Assembly: GCA_947447955.1 (NCBI GenBank)
Contig: CANFLS010000002.1
Location: 73,072-137,071, forward strand
Source of the DNA: Flavobacteriales bacterium
Lineage (GTDB): Bacteria; Bacteroidota; Bacteroidia; NS11-12g; UBA955
Direction of reading: 5' to 3'
DNA length: 64,000 nt
In this document: one piece after another, positions 34,667 to 44,191 of the stretch
Layout of the letters: the number at the start of each line of letters is the position of its first letter
Position numbering within the stretch: the first letter of the stretch is position 1
The notes under the pieces: model-generated
Seen by the model: only the letters and a program-made list of their open reading frames with translations
Told to the model about the DNA's origin: nothing
The model's database searches: none
Made by a program: the position numbers and the translations under genes

Positions 34667-35944
34667 ATGAGCCAAAGAGATTCTACTGTTTTTTCCATCA
34701 TCAATCAGGAATTATTACGCCAACAAGAGGGAATTGAACTTATTGCAAGTGAAAACTTTGTTAGCAAACAGGTTATGGAAGCCATGGGCAGCGTTTTAAC
34801 CAATAAATACGCCGAAGGTTTGCCAAACAAAAGATATTATGGTGGTTGTCAATTTGTAGATCAAATTGAACAATTGGCCATTGACAGGCTCAAACAATTG
34901 TTTGGCGTTGAATGGGCCAATGTGCAACCGCACTCTGGTGCACAAGCAAATGCCGCTGTTATGCTCGGTGTTTTGAAAGCCGGTGATAAAACATTAGGAT
35001 TTGATTTAAGCCATGGAGGACATTTAACCCACGGATCGCCTGTTAATTTTTCAGGCAAGTTGTACAAACCAAGTTTCTATGGTCTAAATAAAGAAACTGG
35101 ATTAATTGATTATGATCAGTTAGAAGAAACCGCAATAAAGGAACAACCTAAACTCATCATTTGTGGTGCAAGTTCTTATTCTAGAGATTGGGATTATAAA
35201 AGAATCAGAGAAGTTGCAGATAAAGTGGGTGCATTGTTGTTAGCCGATATTGCTCACCCTGCGGGACTCATTGCAAAAGGATTATTAAATAACCCAGTAC
35301 CATATTGTCATATAATTACTTCTACCACCCATAAAACATTAAGGGGGCCAAGAGGTGGAATTATTATGATGGGTAAAGATTTCGAAAATACTTGGGGTGA
35401 AAAAACACCTAAAGGCGAAACCAAAATGATGAGCTCGATTTTGGATAGCGCTGTTTTTCCAGGTACCCAAGGTGGACCATTGGAACATGTGATTGCAGCA
35501 AAAGCTGTTGCCTTTGGTGAAGCTTTATCTGATGAATTTACTGATTATGGCAAACAGGTGATGAAAAATGCAAAATCTTTGGCTGAAGCAATGAAAAATT
35601 TGGGGTATTCCATCATTTCTGGTGGAACCGACAATCATTTAATGTTGATTGATTTGCGTCCAAAATCAGAGATAATGACCGGCAAATTGGCCGAAAATAC
35701 CTTAGTGAAATGCGACATTACCATTAATAAAAATACTGTTCCGTTCGAAACAAGAAGCCCATTTGTGACCTCTGGATTCCGTTTAGGAACTTCGGCAATT
35801 ACAAGCAGAGGTTTGAAAGAAGAACAAATGGAAATGATAGCACTATTTATAGACAAAGCCTTAATGAACCACGAAAATGAAAGTGTTTTAAATGAGGTTA
35901 AAACAGAAGTTCATGCATTGATGAGCAGATTTCCGCTTTATTAA
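34667..35944 (+). CDS. glyA: Serine hydroxymethyltransferase
   Basis: 425 residues. Signatures [45 protein letters not shown], and K223 in [14 protein letters not shown], which binds PLP. It converts serine and tetrahydrofolate to glycine and methylene-THF, feeding nucleotide synthesis and the GcvP reaction. A -7-like TAAAATTG lies about 10 nt before the ATG. The flippase on the other strand converges 6 bp after its stop. Confidence 0.98.
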   Translation: MSQRDSTVFSIINQELLRQQEGIELIASENFVSKQVMEAMGSVLTNKYAEGLPNKRYYGGCQFVDQIEQLAIDRLKQLFGVEWANVQPHSGAQANAAVMLGVLKAGDKTLGFDLSHGGHLTHGSPVNFSGKLYKPSFYGLNKETGLIDYDQLEETAIKEQPKLIICGASSYSRDWDYKRIREVADKVGALLLADIAHPAGLIAKGLLNNPVPYCHIITSTTHKTLRGPRGGIIMMGKDFENTWGEKTPKGETKMMSSILDSAVFPGTQGGPLEHVIAAKAVAFGEALSDEFTDYGKQVMKNAKSLAEAMKNLGYSIISGGTDNHLMLIDLRPKSEIMTGKLAENTLVKCDITINKNTVPFETRSPFVTSGFRLGTSAITSRGLKEEQMEMIALFIDKALMNHENESVLNEVKTEVHALMSRFPLY

Positions 35945-35950
35945 TCTATC

Positions 35951-37312
35951 TTAATTTTCTTTCAATTTTAGATATTGCATTGTTTTAATAATGCAAGCCA
36001 TGGCAAATGAAAACTGGGTAATAAAACATCCCCAGGCAGCGCCGTAGGCACCGTATTTTGGAATTACAATCCAATTGATAGTCACGTTTATTAAAACGCA
36101 AATCAACGCCAATACGGCCAACCATTTTATATTGCCCAAAGCGGTTATAAAGGTTCCAAATACATGCACCAATGCCATTGGGATAAACGCAGTCATTAAA
36201 ACAGCAAAAATTCTAGCGCTTTGTGACAATGTAGCCAATTCCATAGTTGAATTTGCTTTGCTATAATATAATTTTTGCAAGATAAATTCTCCTCCAAAGA
36301 TTGAAACCAATGAGGCTATTACCGAAACCCCAAGTACTATTCCAGTACCAATTTTCAAAAGCGATTTCACAGACGTTCCCATGGCTATGTTTCTTGTAAA
36401 TAACGGCAGCAATTGGGTACTTAATAACGTACTGAATATCAATGCCGCGTCTAACAATCTATAACTTTTTGCATATAATCCGGCTTGGAAAAATCCTTCC
36501 GAATGATTGCTAGATCTCGATAATTCATGAATCATACTTGTGTCAATTCTTGTAAAAAAGCTCATTGCCAACGCCAATACGCCAAACCAACCAATATGCA
36601 ATAACCAGTCCTTCAAAGAGGTATCTTCCGCCAAATAATTTTTGCTAGATGATTCTTTTAATACTTCATTTTCTGAGGGATTGATGGCGTGGTTGGTTTT
36701 TTGAAGCCAAACCAAACCAGTAATAAATGCAATGAAATATCCTGAAAATTGTGCAAATACAAAAATAAAGATGCCCGATTTCGCATTAAATATTGGAAAC
36801 CAGTTGCGAACAAATTCGGCTTCTGATATTGGAATGTATAAAAATGCAGCACACACCAAAATAGCCACAAATCTGTCGGTAACGCTTAAAATACTGTCGG
36901 CGATAAATCGTTGACGGCCTTGTAAAATAGCCCTAAACAACAACGTAAACGATGCCAATATTTGGTTCAAAATAATTAATGCCAAAAAGCGTAAATCAAG
37001 TGATTGGAATTTGCCCAAAATGAGTACCAGCAATACATAAATAAATCCCATCAGCAAGCGAACATATACAATTCGCTTTTTATGAATGAGTCTACCTGCT
37101 GCTGCAATTTCCCTAGAAACGTAGCTATTTAACCCCAAATCTAACAGAACAGCAAAAAGCAATCCCAAGTTAAACAACACATAGTATTCGCCATACATGG
37201 TATCGCCTAAGTTCATTTGAACAACCCTTTCAATGGCAAATATCCAAACCGGTTTAATTAACCAGTTGAGCGCTTGCAACCATATAAGGTTCTTGAAAAA
37301 TGACTTCGACAT
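35951..37312 (-). CDS. Polysaccharide flippase-like (MOP/Wzx family) membrane protein
   Basis: 453 residues with 12-14 hydrophobic helices, starting SFFKNLIWLQALNWLIKPVWIFAIERVVQ and containing paired glycine/arginine motifs (YVSREIAAAGR, FRAILQGRQRF). It looks like a lipid-linked oligosaccharide translocase moving glycans across the inner membrane. No adjacent polymerase. Substrate unknown. Its upstream region holds the 37.4-37.6 kb repeats. Confidence 0.85.
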   Translation of the reverse strand: MSKSFFKNLIWLQALNWLIKPVWIFAIERVVQMNLGDTMYGEYYVLFNLGLLFAVLLDLGLNSYVSREIAAAGRLIHKKRIVYVRLLMGFIYVLLVLILGKFQSLDLRFLALIILNQILASFTLLFRAILQGRQRFIADSILSVTDRFVAILVCAAFLYIPISEAEFVRNWFPIFNAKSGIFIFVFAQFSGYFIAFITGLVWLQKTNHAINPSENEVLKESSSKNYLAEDTSLKDWLLHIGWFGVLALAMSFFTRIDTSMIHELSRSSNHSEGFFQAGLYAKSYRLLDAALIFSTLLSTQLLPLFTRNIAMGTSVKSLLKIGTGIVLGVSVIASLVSIFGGEFILQKLYYSKANSTMELATLSQSARIFAVLMTAFIPMALVHVFGTFITALGNIKWLAVLALICVLINVTINWIVIPKYGAYGAAWGCFITQFSFAMACIIKTMQYLKLKEN

Positions 37313-37442
37313 TGAATTGCGAAGGTAATGAATTTGTTGAAAATGCTTCGTAAGTTTAGATTGCTTCGCAGTTTACGGCTATCACCTGTTTACACTTCGC
37401 TGTTTATTTTAATGCAATCACAAAAAACAACCCTTATAAACT

Positions 37443-37458
37443 CCCGAAAGCTTTCGGG
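37443..37458. repeat. Perfect 16-bp palindrome CCCGAAAGCTTTCGGG
   Basis: Found in the intergenic stretch between the flippase start and the nuclease-like gene. No T-run on either side, so it is not an obvious terminator. Possibly a dispersed intergenic repeat element. Confidence 0.6.
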
Positions 37459-37500
37459 ATAAACTCCCTAATCATTTATAAACCTTAGAATTCCCCCACG

Positions 37501-37581
37501 TCTAATCTGTCTAATCTGTCTAATCCGTCTAATCCGTATAATCTGTCTAATCTGTCTAATCTGTCTAATCCGTCTAATCTA
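37501..37581. repeat. 9-bp tandem repeat, nine copies
   Basis: Units alternate between TCTAATCTG, TCTAATCCG, one TATAATCTG and a final TCTAATCTA: nine units with no spacers. The last unit contains the TAG stop (37576-37574) of the neighbouring minus-strand gene. Confidence 0.95.
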
Positions 37582-38431
37582 TTAAGAGTTTTACAATAAC
37601 CGGAAAATGATCTGAATAAAACAAATCTTTGCCCCTTTGGCGTTGATCTACTTCATAAAAAAATGTTCTCAACTTGTTGCTTGTGAAAACATAATCTATA
37701 ATTGGTCCGTTAGGTGTTTCTTTAAACCCATTAAAGGTATGTTTGAGGTCTTCCATTTTCACCTGTGCATAAATTGATTTTCGACAGTCAGTCAATTTGG
37801 TTGAAATCCAATCAATGGGTTCTGACTGAGGTGGCAAATTAAAATCACCCATTAAAACAACCGCAATTCCGCTGTCTAAATAAGGCTTTATTTTTTTATG
37901 AATCAAATACATACTGTTGATTCTGGCTTCAGTTCCAACATGATCAAAATGTGTATTTAATACATAAACAAGTTTGTTGGTTTGTTTATTTCTGAACACC
38001 CCTCCAGTTGCAATTCTTGGCAATGCTGCATCCCATGATTTGGAGGGAATATTTTCAGTTTCAGATAACCAAAAAGTTGATTTAGAAATTGTATCTATAC
38101 TTACATAAATATCTGAACGATAAAACAGTGGACAGTGCTCACCAATTGTATCGCCAAAATCACGACCAACGCCTATATATTTATATTTCGAACCCAAGCT
38201 TTTCTCAACAGACTTTATTTGTGAAAATAATGCTTCTTGAAGTCCTATAAAATCTGCATCATAATTTTCAATTTGATTACAAAGTCCATTTGAGCGATGA
38301 AACCAATCGTTTAAGCTATCATGTTTGTTTGCATAACGAATATTGTATGTAACAATATTAATTTGGCCAATTACATTTTGCGGGAATGAAAATAAGAAAC
38401 CCAAAAGCGCACACAAAATAAACTTCCTCAT
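37574..38431 (-). CDS. Secreted endonuclease/exonuclease/phosphatase-family protein
   Basis: 285 residues from the ATG at 38431, which begins a signal peptide (RKFILCALLGFLFSFPQNVIG). EEP fold: NIVTYNIRYANKHD (Asn), GLQEALFSQI (catalytic Glu), VLNTHFDHVGTEAR, LMGDFNLPPQS, DYVFTS and SDHFPV. Members of this exported branch include phosphodiesterases acting on sugars or lipids; the substrate is unknown. The stop codon lies inside the last unit of the 9-bp tandem repeat. Confidence 0.88.
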   Translation of the reverse strand: MRKFILCALLGFLFSFPQNVIGQINIVTYNIRYANKHDSLNDWFHRSNGLCNQIENYDADFIGLQEALFSQIKSVEKSLGSKYKYIGVGRDFGDTIGEHCPLFYRSDIYVSIDTISKSTFWLSETENIPSKSWDAALPRIATGGVFRNKQTNKLVYVLNTHFDHVGTEARINSMYLIHKKIKPYLDSGIAVVLMGDFNLPPQSEPIDWISTKLTDCRKSIYAQVKMEDLKHTFNGFKETPNGPIIDYVFTSNKLRTFFYEVDQRQRGKDLFYSDHFPVIVKLLID

Positions 38432-38546
38432 GCCGCAATTTAATGAATTTATAACAATTTCGAATACCACAACCCAAACTCAATAAACTAAACAAAATCG
38501 CTCCGATTTTCATCAATGCTAAACAATAAATCTAATCGTATTTACT

Positions 38547-38554
38547 TATTTTTG
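38547..38554 (+). promoter_or_regulatory. -7 box of hypothetical gene at 38559
   Basis: Exact TATTTTTG ending 4 nt before the GTG start codon; predicts a leaderless message. Confidence 0.45.
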
Positions 38555-38558
38555 TGGT

Positions 38559-39125
38559 GTGCACGATATAGAGCCTCACTTTTCTTGGTTAAACTTTTAT
38601 AATGCTGCAGAAGACAGCGCATCACCGTTTTACGGAAGGGAATACAGCGAATTCTACTACGATAAGGCAGTTTATAATTATCTCATTCATCCACAATGGG
38701 ATCATTTTGGTAGTACAACCTTATATATCAAAATTTTATTTGCCGATTACCAAGATGGGTTTGTCATTATTGAAATGATTGGCGAGTGGAACGATGCTTT
38801 ATATAACGATATCATGCAATTAAAACGAGAGGTTATAGAAGTTTTGGCAGCCGAAGGCATTAACAAATTCATTTTAATTGGTGAAAATGTGCTTAATTTT
38901 CATGCTTCCGACGATAGTTATTATGAAGAATGGTTTCAAGATGTTGAAGACGGTTGGATATCCCTCATTAATTTTAGAGAACATGTACTAGAAGAGTTTA
39001 GAAAAAACCATATCGATTATTACTTAAATTTTGGGGGAGAATTGGATGACTTAGAATGGCGAAAAATTGGCCCCCGACAACTATTTCAGCATATTGAAAG
39101 CCTTTTGTCCAAAAGATTGAATTAA
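38559..39125 (+). CDS. Conserved-looking cytoplasmic protein of unknown function
   Basis: 188 residues beginning at GTG (38559). The first in-frame ATG is over 70 codons further in, so GTG is the best start. Acidic and aromatic-rich (PHFSWLNFYNAAEDS, HPQWDHFGSTTLYIKI, ESLLSKRLN end), no signal peptide or membrane segment, mixed alpha/beta. No family recognised. It stands alone between a divergent nuclease-like gene and pdhB. Confidence 0.75.
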   Translation: MHDIEPHFSWLNFYNAAEDSASPFYGREYSEFYYDKAVYNYLIHPQWDHFGSTTLYIKILFADYQDGFVIIEMIGEWNDALYNDIMQLKREVIEVLAAEGINKFILIGENVLNFHASDDSYYEEWFQDVEDGWISLINFREHVLEEFRKNHIDYYLNFGGELDDLEWRKIGPRQLFQHIESLLSKRLN

Positions 39126-39165
39126 ACCAATGTGCGAATTTTTCGCATTGTTCCTTTCAATTGCT

Positions 39166-39173
39166 TAATTTTG
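39166..39173 (+). promoter_or_regulatory. -7 box of pdhB promoter
   Basis: Exact TAATTTTG, 19 nt before the ATG; a TTG lies at 39148-39150 with a short 15-nt spacer. Confidence 0.5.
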
Positions 39174-39192
39174 CACTTCATTTAGAATAATT

Positions 39193-40173
39193 ATGAGAGA
39201 AATTGCATTCCGTGAAGCACTTCGTGAAGCCATGCAAGAAGAAATGCGCAACAATGATCGTGTATTCCTTTTGGGTGAAGAAGTTGCTGAATATAATGGT
39301 GCTTACAAAGTAAGCCAAGGTATGTTAGAAGAATTTGGCGAAAAGAGAGTCATTGATACTCCTATTGCTGAATTGGGTTTTGCAGGTATTGCTGTTGGTG
39401 CAGCAATGAATGGACTTCGTCCAATCTGCGAATTCATGACATTTAACTTTTCTTTGGTTGCAATTGACCAAGTGATTAACTCAGCTGCAAAAATCAACAG
39501 TATGAGCGACGGGCAATTTTTGTGCCCTATCGTTTTTCGTGGACCAACAGGTAGCGCAGGACAATTGGCTCAACAACACTCACAAAACTTTGAAAATTGG
39601 TATGCAAATACTCCAGGTTTGAAAGTAGTTGTTCCGAGTAATCCGGCAGATGCAAAAGGTTTGTTGAAAAGTGCAATCCGCGATGAAAATCCTGTAATTT
39701 TCATGGAAAGTGAACAAATGTATGGTTTCAAAGGCATGGTTCCCGAGGGAGAATATACCATTCCAATTGGCGTTGCAAATGTTGTAAAAGAAGGAACCGA
39801 TGTTACAATTGTAAGTTTTGGAAAAATGATGTTGCGTTGCTATGATGCCGTTGCTGCTCTAGAAGCGGAAGGCATTAGTGTTGAATTAATCGATTTGCGC
39901 ACAGTGCGTCCTATTGATTACGATACAGTTATCAATTCAGTGAAAAAAACCAACAGATTGGTTGTTGTTGAAGAAGCATGGCCATTGGCAAGTATTAGTT
40001 CTGAAATTTCTCATATCGTTCAACGCAGGGCATTTGATTATTTAGATGCACCAGTTCACAGAGTAACAAGTATGGATACCAATTTGCCTTATGCATCAAC
40101 TTTTATAGAAGCTTATTTACCAAATGTTGAGCGCATCGTAAAAGCAGTTAAATCTGTTTTGTACAAATTATAA
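39193..40173 (+). CDS. pdhB: Pyruvate dehydrogenase E1 component, beta subunit
   Basis: 326 residues. Transketolase pyrimidine-binding domain with LLGEEVAEYNGAYKV (Glu that activates thiamine diphosphate), DTPIAELGFAGIAVGAA and the GPTGSAGQLAQQHSQ loop. C-terminal transketolase domain from about residue 200 (VSFGKMMLRC, VELIDLRTVRPID, VVEEAWPLASISSEI). It pairs with an E1 alpha subunit, not in this window, to decarboxylate pyruvate. Branched-chain E1 beta is the alternative; the sequence fits pyruvate better. Confidence 0.92.
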   Translation: MREIAFREALREAMQEEMRNNDRVFLLGEEVAEYNGAYKVSQGMLEEFGEKRVIDTPIAELGFAGIAVGAAMNGLRPICEFMTFNFSLVAIDQVINSAAKINSMSDGQFLCPIVFRGPTGSAGQLAQQHSQNFENWYANTPGLKVVVPSNPADAKGLLKSAIRDENPVIFMESEQMYGFKGMVPEGEYTIPIGVANVVKEGTDVTIVSFGKMMLRCYDAVAALEAEGISVELIDLRTVRPIDYDTVINSVKKTNRLVVVEEAWPLASISSEISHIVQRRAFDYLDAPVHRVTSMDTNLPYASTFIEAYLPNVERIVKAVKSVLYKL

Positions 40174-40193
40174 AAAACTATAATCAAAACCAT

Positions 40194-40224
40194 AGAAAAG
40201 GCCTTGAAATTCAAGGCCTTTTTC
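40194..40224 (+). terminator. Intrinsic terminator after pdhB
   Basis: Arms AAAAGGCCTTGA (40196-40207) and TCAAGGCCTTTT (40211-40222) with a 3-nt loop, followed by T and C. It lies 20 bp beyond the stop. Confidence 0.88.
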
Positions 40225-40278
40225 ATTTTTATTCCTTTATCTTTAATCCAGAATAAACTTACTCATAATGTATTGCAA

Positions 40279-40309
40279 TAGTTTATTTTGCATTTCGCAA
40301 AATAAACTA
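40279..40309. promoter_or_regulatory. 13-bp perfect inverted repeat upstream of the LDPGSGS operon
   Basis: Arms TAGTTTATTTTGC (40279-40291) and GCAAAATAAACTA (40297-40309) around ATTTC. There is no T-tract, and it is separate from the pdhB terminator. It lies 77 bp before the small gene at 40386. Either an operator for a dimeric regulator or a leader hairpin. Confidence 0.6.
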
Positions 40310-40385
40310 CCACTCACTGAAATAAAATCAAGAATGCAATTTATTTTTATTAATTTTACCGAAGTAATTCTACAAAATAATATAA

Positions 40386-40526
40386 ATGTTTCTTCTCTAC
40401 TTAGATCCCGGAAGTGGTTCAATTATTGCACAGGTAATTGGCAGCATTTTGGGGGCTTATCTTCTGTTTTACAATCAATTAAAAATTTATTTTCAAAAAA
40501 TAAAATCTAAATATTTTAGAAAATAA
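40386..40526 (+). CDS. 46-residue LDPGSGS-motif membrane peptide
   Basis: Begins MFLLYLDPGSGSIIAQVIGS, continues as one hydrophobic helix (to about residue 29, YLLFY), and ends with a strongly basic tail (KIKSKYFRK). I recall short 'YLDPGxGS...Q' peptides encoded next to methyltransferase and sulfatase-like genes in several phyla, without an assigned function. It is 9 bp upstream of the methyltransferase gene, so likely the first gene of a three-gene operon. Confidence 0.8.
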   Translation: MFLLYLDPGSGSIIAQVIGSILGAYLLFYNQLKIYFQKIKSKYFRK

Positions 40527-40535
40527 AATTAATTC

Positions 40536-41873
40536 ATGAAATTAACTCCAATAAATAGCAGTCACAAAGATCCTAAACATGGAGTTTTAATGAGTGAAGT
40601 TGGAGAAATTTATCGCTCAATCGATCCAAATGTAATTTTACATTTGAAAAAATCTAACCGATTTGTAAAACCTTTAAAAGAAATTGAAGGTAATTTTTTT
40701 CAAGTTGAGAAATTTGAATTTGAAACTTTTTATTACGAGTATCCATTCGATATGCTGAAAGATTCAGCTCTTTATTATTTAGACACATTGACTGAATTGG
40801 TTGAGAATGATTTGATTTATTCAGACGGAAATCCCTTAAATTCAACATACACAGGCAATGCCCAATTTTTACAATTCGACTTGGGTTCAATTGTAGCCTT
40901 AAACGAAAATTTAGGTTGGACAGGTTACAAACAATTTCTTACAGATTGGATTTGGCCAATTTATGCACTTTCAGATAAAAAATATATTGGCATTGGTGAG
41001 TTATGGAATACGCTGAATGACAATCAATTAATATTCCATTACAATTTAAATTGGAAGCATAAAATTCGTCCGAGCTTTTGGGTGCATAACGCATTTTTAC
41101 AAAATCAAAAACGTCAAAATCTACAAACATTAAATACCTCAGTAAAAGCAAATAAAATTTCCAAATCAAGAATAATATCCCTAATTGCACTTCTGAAATC
41201 TGACGTTAATAGCGCCAAAATGAGGACAATAAAAACCAAATGGGATAATTATTATTCGAATACAATAATTCGCAATTCCTATCTTGAAAATAAACTATTG
41301 GCGGTAAAATCAATTTTGGAGCAGGTTGAATTTAATTCAGAAAACAAATCCTACATAGTAGACTGGGGTGCCAATGATGGCTATTTCTCAATGGAGTTGG
41401 CCCAAATATTTCCAAATTCGACAATCATAGCTATTGAGTCAGATCATAATGCGGCAAATGAATTATATAAAAAATGCAAAAATGAATCTATCATTCCTAT
41501 TCATGGCAGTATTTTGAATCCGACTCCCTCCTTAGCATTCTCAAACTACAGAAAAGGGCTTTCAGAACGGTTAAAAAATGTAACCAATCTGCATGTTTGT
41601 TTAGGTTTAATGCATCATTTACAACACGAACAAAATTTAAGCTTTTCAAATATATTGGCTTATTTCGCTGAAAATAGCAAAGCCAATTCTTATTTACTTA
41701 TTGAATTTGTAAAAAATACAGACCCGAGATATCAGTTAATTAGAAATCCCAATTACCCGTATTCCGAAAACATAACAGATTTCAAATCGCAATTTGAAGC
41801 ATATTATCAATTAATGAATGAAGTAGAAATTAATGAAAACAGAGTTTTATTCCTCGGAAAAAAGAAATCTTAG
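40536..41873 (+). CDS. SAM-dependent methyltransferase with N-terminal extension
   Basis: 445 residues. The N-terminal ~270 residues (HKDPKHGVLMSEVGEIYRSI start) resemble no family I can name. A Rossmann methyltransferase core follows: SAM motif YIVDWGANDGYFSMELAQ about residues 272-289, then AIESDHNAANELYKK and HVCLGLMHHLQHEQN. Cytoplasmic, no membrane helix. It sits between the LDPGSGS peptide and the membrane sulfatase-like gene, overlapping the latter by 41 nt. Substrate unknown. Confidence 0.8.
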   Translation: MKLTPINSSHKDPKHGVLMSEVGEIYRSIDPNVILHLKKSNRFVKPLKEIEGNFFQVEKFEFETFYYEYPFDMLKDSALYYLDTLTELVENDLIYSDGNPLNSTYTGNAQFLQFDLGSIVALNENLGWTGYKQFLTDWIWPIYALSDKKYIGIGELWNTLNDNQLIFHYNLNWKHKIRPSFWVHNAFLQNQKRQNLQTLNTSVKANKISKSRIISLIALLKSDVNSAKMRTIKTKWDNYYSNTIIRNSYLENKLLAVKSILEQVEFNSENKSYIVDWGANDGYFSMELAQIFPNSTIIAIESDHNAANELYKKCKNESIIPIHGSILNPTPSLAFSNYRKGLSERLKNVTNLHVCLGLMHHLQHEQNLSFSNILAYFAENSKANSYLLIEFVKNTDPRYQLIRNPNYPYSENITDFKSQFEAYYQLMNEVEINENRVLFLGKKKS

Positions 41874-43071
41874 TAGATATTTGATTTCAATATACTGTTT
41901 GTTCTTTTTATGGTTTTTAATTGTTATCAAACTAAAAAATCCAGAAGATATAAATTCCTTTGATTACATTTCTGCTACCACACTGATTTTTTGTTCCTTT
42001 TATCCATTATTTCCTTTAAGAACCCAAAAGGCCATTCTGTTGTTTTTACTATTGTTTTTCAATCCACTACTCGATAATATCTTCTCTTCATTGCCTTTTA
42101 TTTTCAAGATAATTATCTATCTTATCATCTTTGTGTTTCTCATTAAATCTCAACTAAAATTCAAAGCCAAATATGTGTTGTTTTTTAACTTAATCTATTT
42201 AAGTTTCATTTATTCATACAATTGTATCAATTCAAGGAACACCACGATTCATGAAAATAGAAATGTTATTGAATTAACCGCAATTTCGGAAATCAAAAAA
42301 CAACATAATGTGGATATACTCATTATTGATGCCTATCCAGATTTTAAACTTCTTATTGATTCATTCCAATATAAATCAAAGTTAAAAGAAACACTGATGG
42401 CGAATGATTTTGTTGTTCAAAAACCAAATATTTCATCAACGCGAACTCCCTATTCAATTGCCAATTTAATTTATGGAAAAAATTTAAATGACTCATTCAT
42501 TTTGAATTACAATTCACGTAAGTTTTATCTAAAAAATATAATTCAAAACTCAAAACTGATTCTAACTGCAACCCAAAACAATTTTAGTTTTCAAAACAAT
42601 ACACTACTGAATTATCAATTTGACAATACCATATGGAAATCTTATTGGCCAGATTTTGACTATTTCTATTTGGGATTATTTAACAAATTCCCTGCCTTGG
42701 TTGATAGATGCAAGCAAATAAATCAAGTTGGCATAACCAATGATTTATTCCAAAATTCATTAACATCAAACATTGAAGTTATTGATAAATACAATCAAAA
42801 AGTTTTACAATCAGCAAACAATATTAAAAATGGCAAGTATTTAAATGTTTACCACTTGCTCACTTTGCACAAATACAATCCTGAAAATCCACGAAATGCT
42901 TTTGATATTGACATAAAAGAGGCCGATAAAATTGGTTGTGAAATAATAAACACTTTGCTTACTAAGCACAAATCAACCATTATTGTTTGTTCCGATCATG
43001 GGAATAGGACCATAATAAAAAATCCTGAAAATCAGAAAAAAGGCATACTTGCAATAAGGAAACTACCTTAA
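41833..43071 (+). CDS. Membrane protein with sulfatase/alkaline-phosphatase-like domain
   Basis: 412 residues. Four or so transmembrane helices in residues 15-130, then a soluble domain from ~150 with sulfatase-like landmarks: DILIIDAYPDF (metal Asp region), SSTRTPYSIANLIYG (Thr where the catalytic nucleophile usually lies), HLLTLHKYNPENP and VCSDHGNR (DHG metal site). The topology is like phosphoethanolamine or phosphoglycerol transferases, but the core is short, so activity is uncertain. It overlaps the methyltransferase by 41 nt and the convergent selD by 9 nt. Confidence 0.75.
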   Translation: MKTEFYSSEKRNLSRYLISIYCLFFLWFLIVIKLKNPEDINSFDYISATTLIFCSFYPLFPLRTQKAILLFLLLFFNPLLDNIFSSLPFIFKIIIYLIIFVFLIKSQLKFKAKYVLFFNLIYLSFIYSYNCINSRNTTIHENRNVIELTAISEIKKQHNVDILIIDAYPDFKLLIDSFQYKSKLKETLMANDFVVQKPNISSTRTPYSIANLIYGKNLNDSFILNYNSRKFYLKNIIQNSKLILTATQNNFSFQNNTLLNYQFDNTIWKSYWPDFDYFYLGLFNKFPALVDRCKQINQVGITNDLFQNSLTSNIEVIDKYNQKVLQSANNIKNGKYLNVYHLLTLHKYNPENPRNAFDIDIKEADKIGCEIINTLLTKHKSTIIVCSDHGNRTIIKNPENQKKGILAIRKLP

Positions 43072-44091
43072 CACAATCCCTGAACTCACCATTTTGCCAA
43101 CTTCAAACAAAGGCAATTTTTTGCTTTCAAATAATTGCCTCACTTGTGCAACAGAATCTTCATTTACAGTAAAAAGCAATCCACCATTGGTTTGTGGGTC
43201 TACAACCCAAGCAAACGCATCTTGATTGCTAATTTGGACATCCTTTTCATAGGCATTCCAATTTCGCATGGCATTATCGGGCAATACAAAACTTGCAGCC
43301 AAAGATTTTGCTTCATGTTCAAGAGGGACATTCTCAAATTCTATATCTGCACCCAAATTCGATGATTTACATATTTCCAATAAGTGACCAATAAATCCAA
43401 AACCCGTTATATCAGTCATTGCATTTACCCCCTTTATTTTACCCAAATCATATCCAATTGAATTGTTCTGGGTTAAAAGTGTATAAAGTGCTTCTTCCTG
43501 TTCCTTTGTTGAAATACCGCGTTTATATGCAGCAGCCAACATACCAATTCCCAAAGGCTTTGTCATGAAAATTACATCGCCAAGTTGAGCACCTGAATTT
43601 GTCTTTAAATTTTCAGTTTCAACCAACCCTGTAACACTCAAACCAAATATAGGTTCCTTTCCGTCAATACTATGACCACCAGCAACTGGCACACCCAAAT
43701 TCTTACACATTTCAATGCCACCCTTTAAAACTTCCCTACCCATATCAACCGACAATAAGTCTAATGGCCAACTAAAAACGGCATTAGCCATAATTGGTTT
43801 GCCACCCATGGCATAGATATCGCTCAACGCATTTGCCGCAGCAGCCATTCCAAATATAGAAGGATCATTCACCATGGGTGTGAAAAAATCAACCGTTTGT
43901 AACAGTAATTTTCCTTCGCCCAAATCGTAAACAGAACAGTCATCATTTAAATGATTCCCAACCAATAAATTTGGAAATTTATCAATATCAACACTCAACC
44001 CATTTAACATTTCTGAAAGAACAGCCGGTTGAATTTTGCAACCACATCCGCTTCCTTTTGAAATGGAAGTAAGAATATTTTCTTGATTCAT
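43063..44091 (-). CDS. selD: Selenide, water dikinase (selenophosphate synthetase)
   Basis: 342 residues. The active-site loop GSGCGCKI has C16 (not selenocysteine) and K19; the following DDCSVYDLGEGKLLLQTVDFFTPMVNDP binds ATP/Mg. It makes selenophosphate for selenocysteine or 2-selenouridine in tRNA. Neither selA/selB nor a tRNA selenouridine synthase lies in this window, so which use applies here is not shown. Confidence 0.93.
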   Translation of the reverse strand: MNQENILTSISKGSGCGCKIQPAVLSEMLNGLSVDIDKFPNLLVGNHLNDDCSVYDLGEGKLLLQTVDFFTPMVNDPSIFGMAAAANALSDIYAMGGKPIMANAVFSWPLDLLSVDMGREVLKGGIEMCKNLGVPVAGGHSIDGKEPIFGLSVTGLVETENLKTNSGAQLGDVIFMTKPLGIGMLAAAYKRGISTKEQEEALYTLLTQNNSIGYDLGKIKGVNAMTDITGFGFIGHLLEICKSSNLGADIEFENVPLEHEAKSLAASFVLPDNAMRNWNAYEKDVQISNQDAFAWVVDPQTNGGLLFTVNEDSVAQVRQLFESKKLPLFEVGKMVSSGIVLR

Positions 44092-44191
44092 ATTTGCAAA
44101 TATCGCAACAATTAAAAGAATTGGTCCATCAATTTGGGGGGAGATATGAAAAAAAGTGTATTATGGATTATACAACCTAAAAAATCAAACC

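Noticed and set aside
37501-37581. CRISPR-like repeat array
   Set aside because: The units are 9 bp and directly adjacent; there are no spacers and no cas genes.
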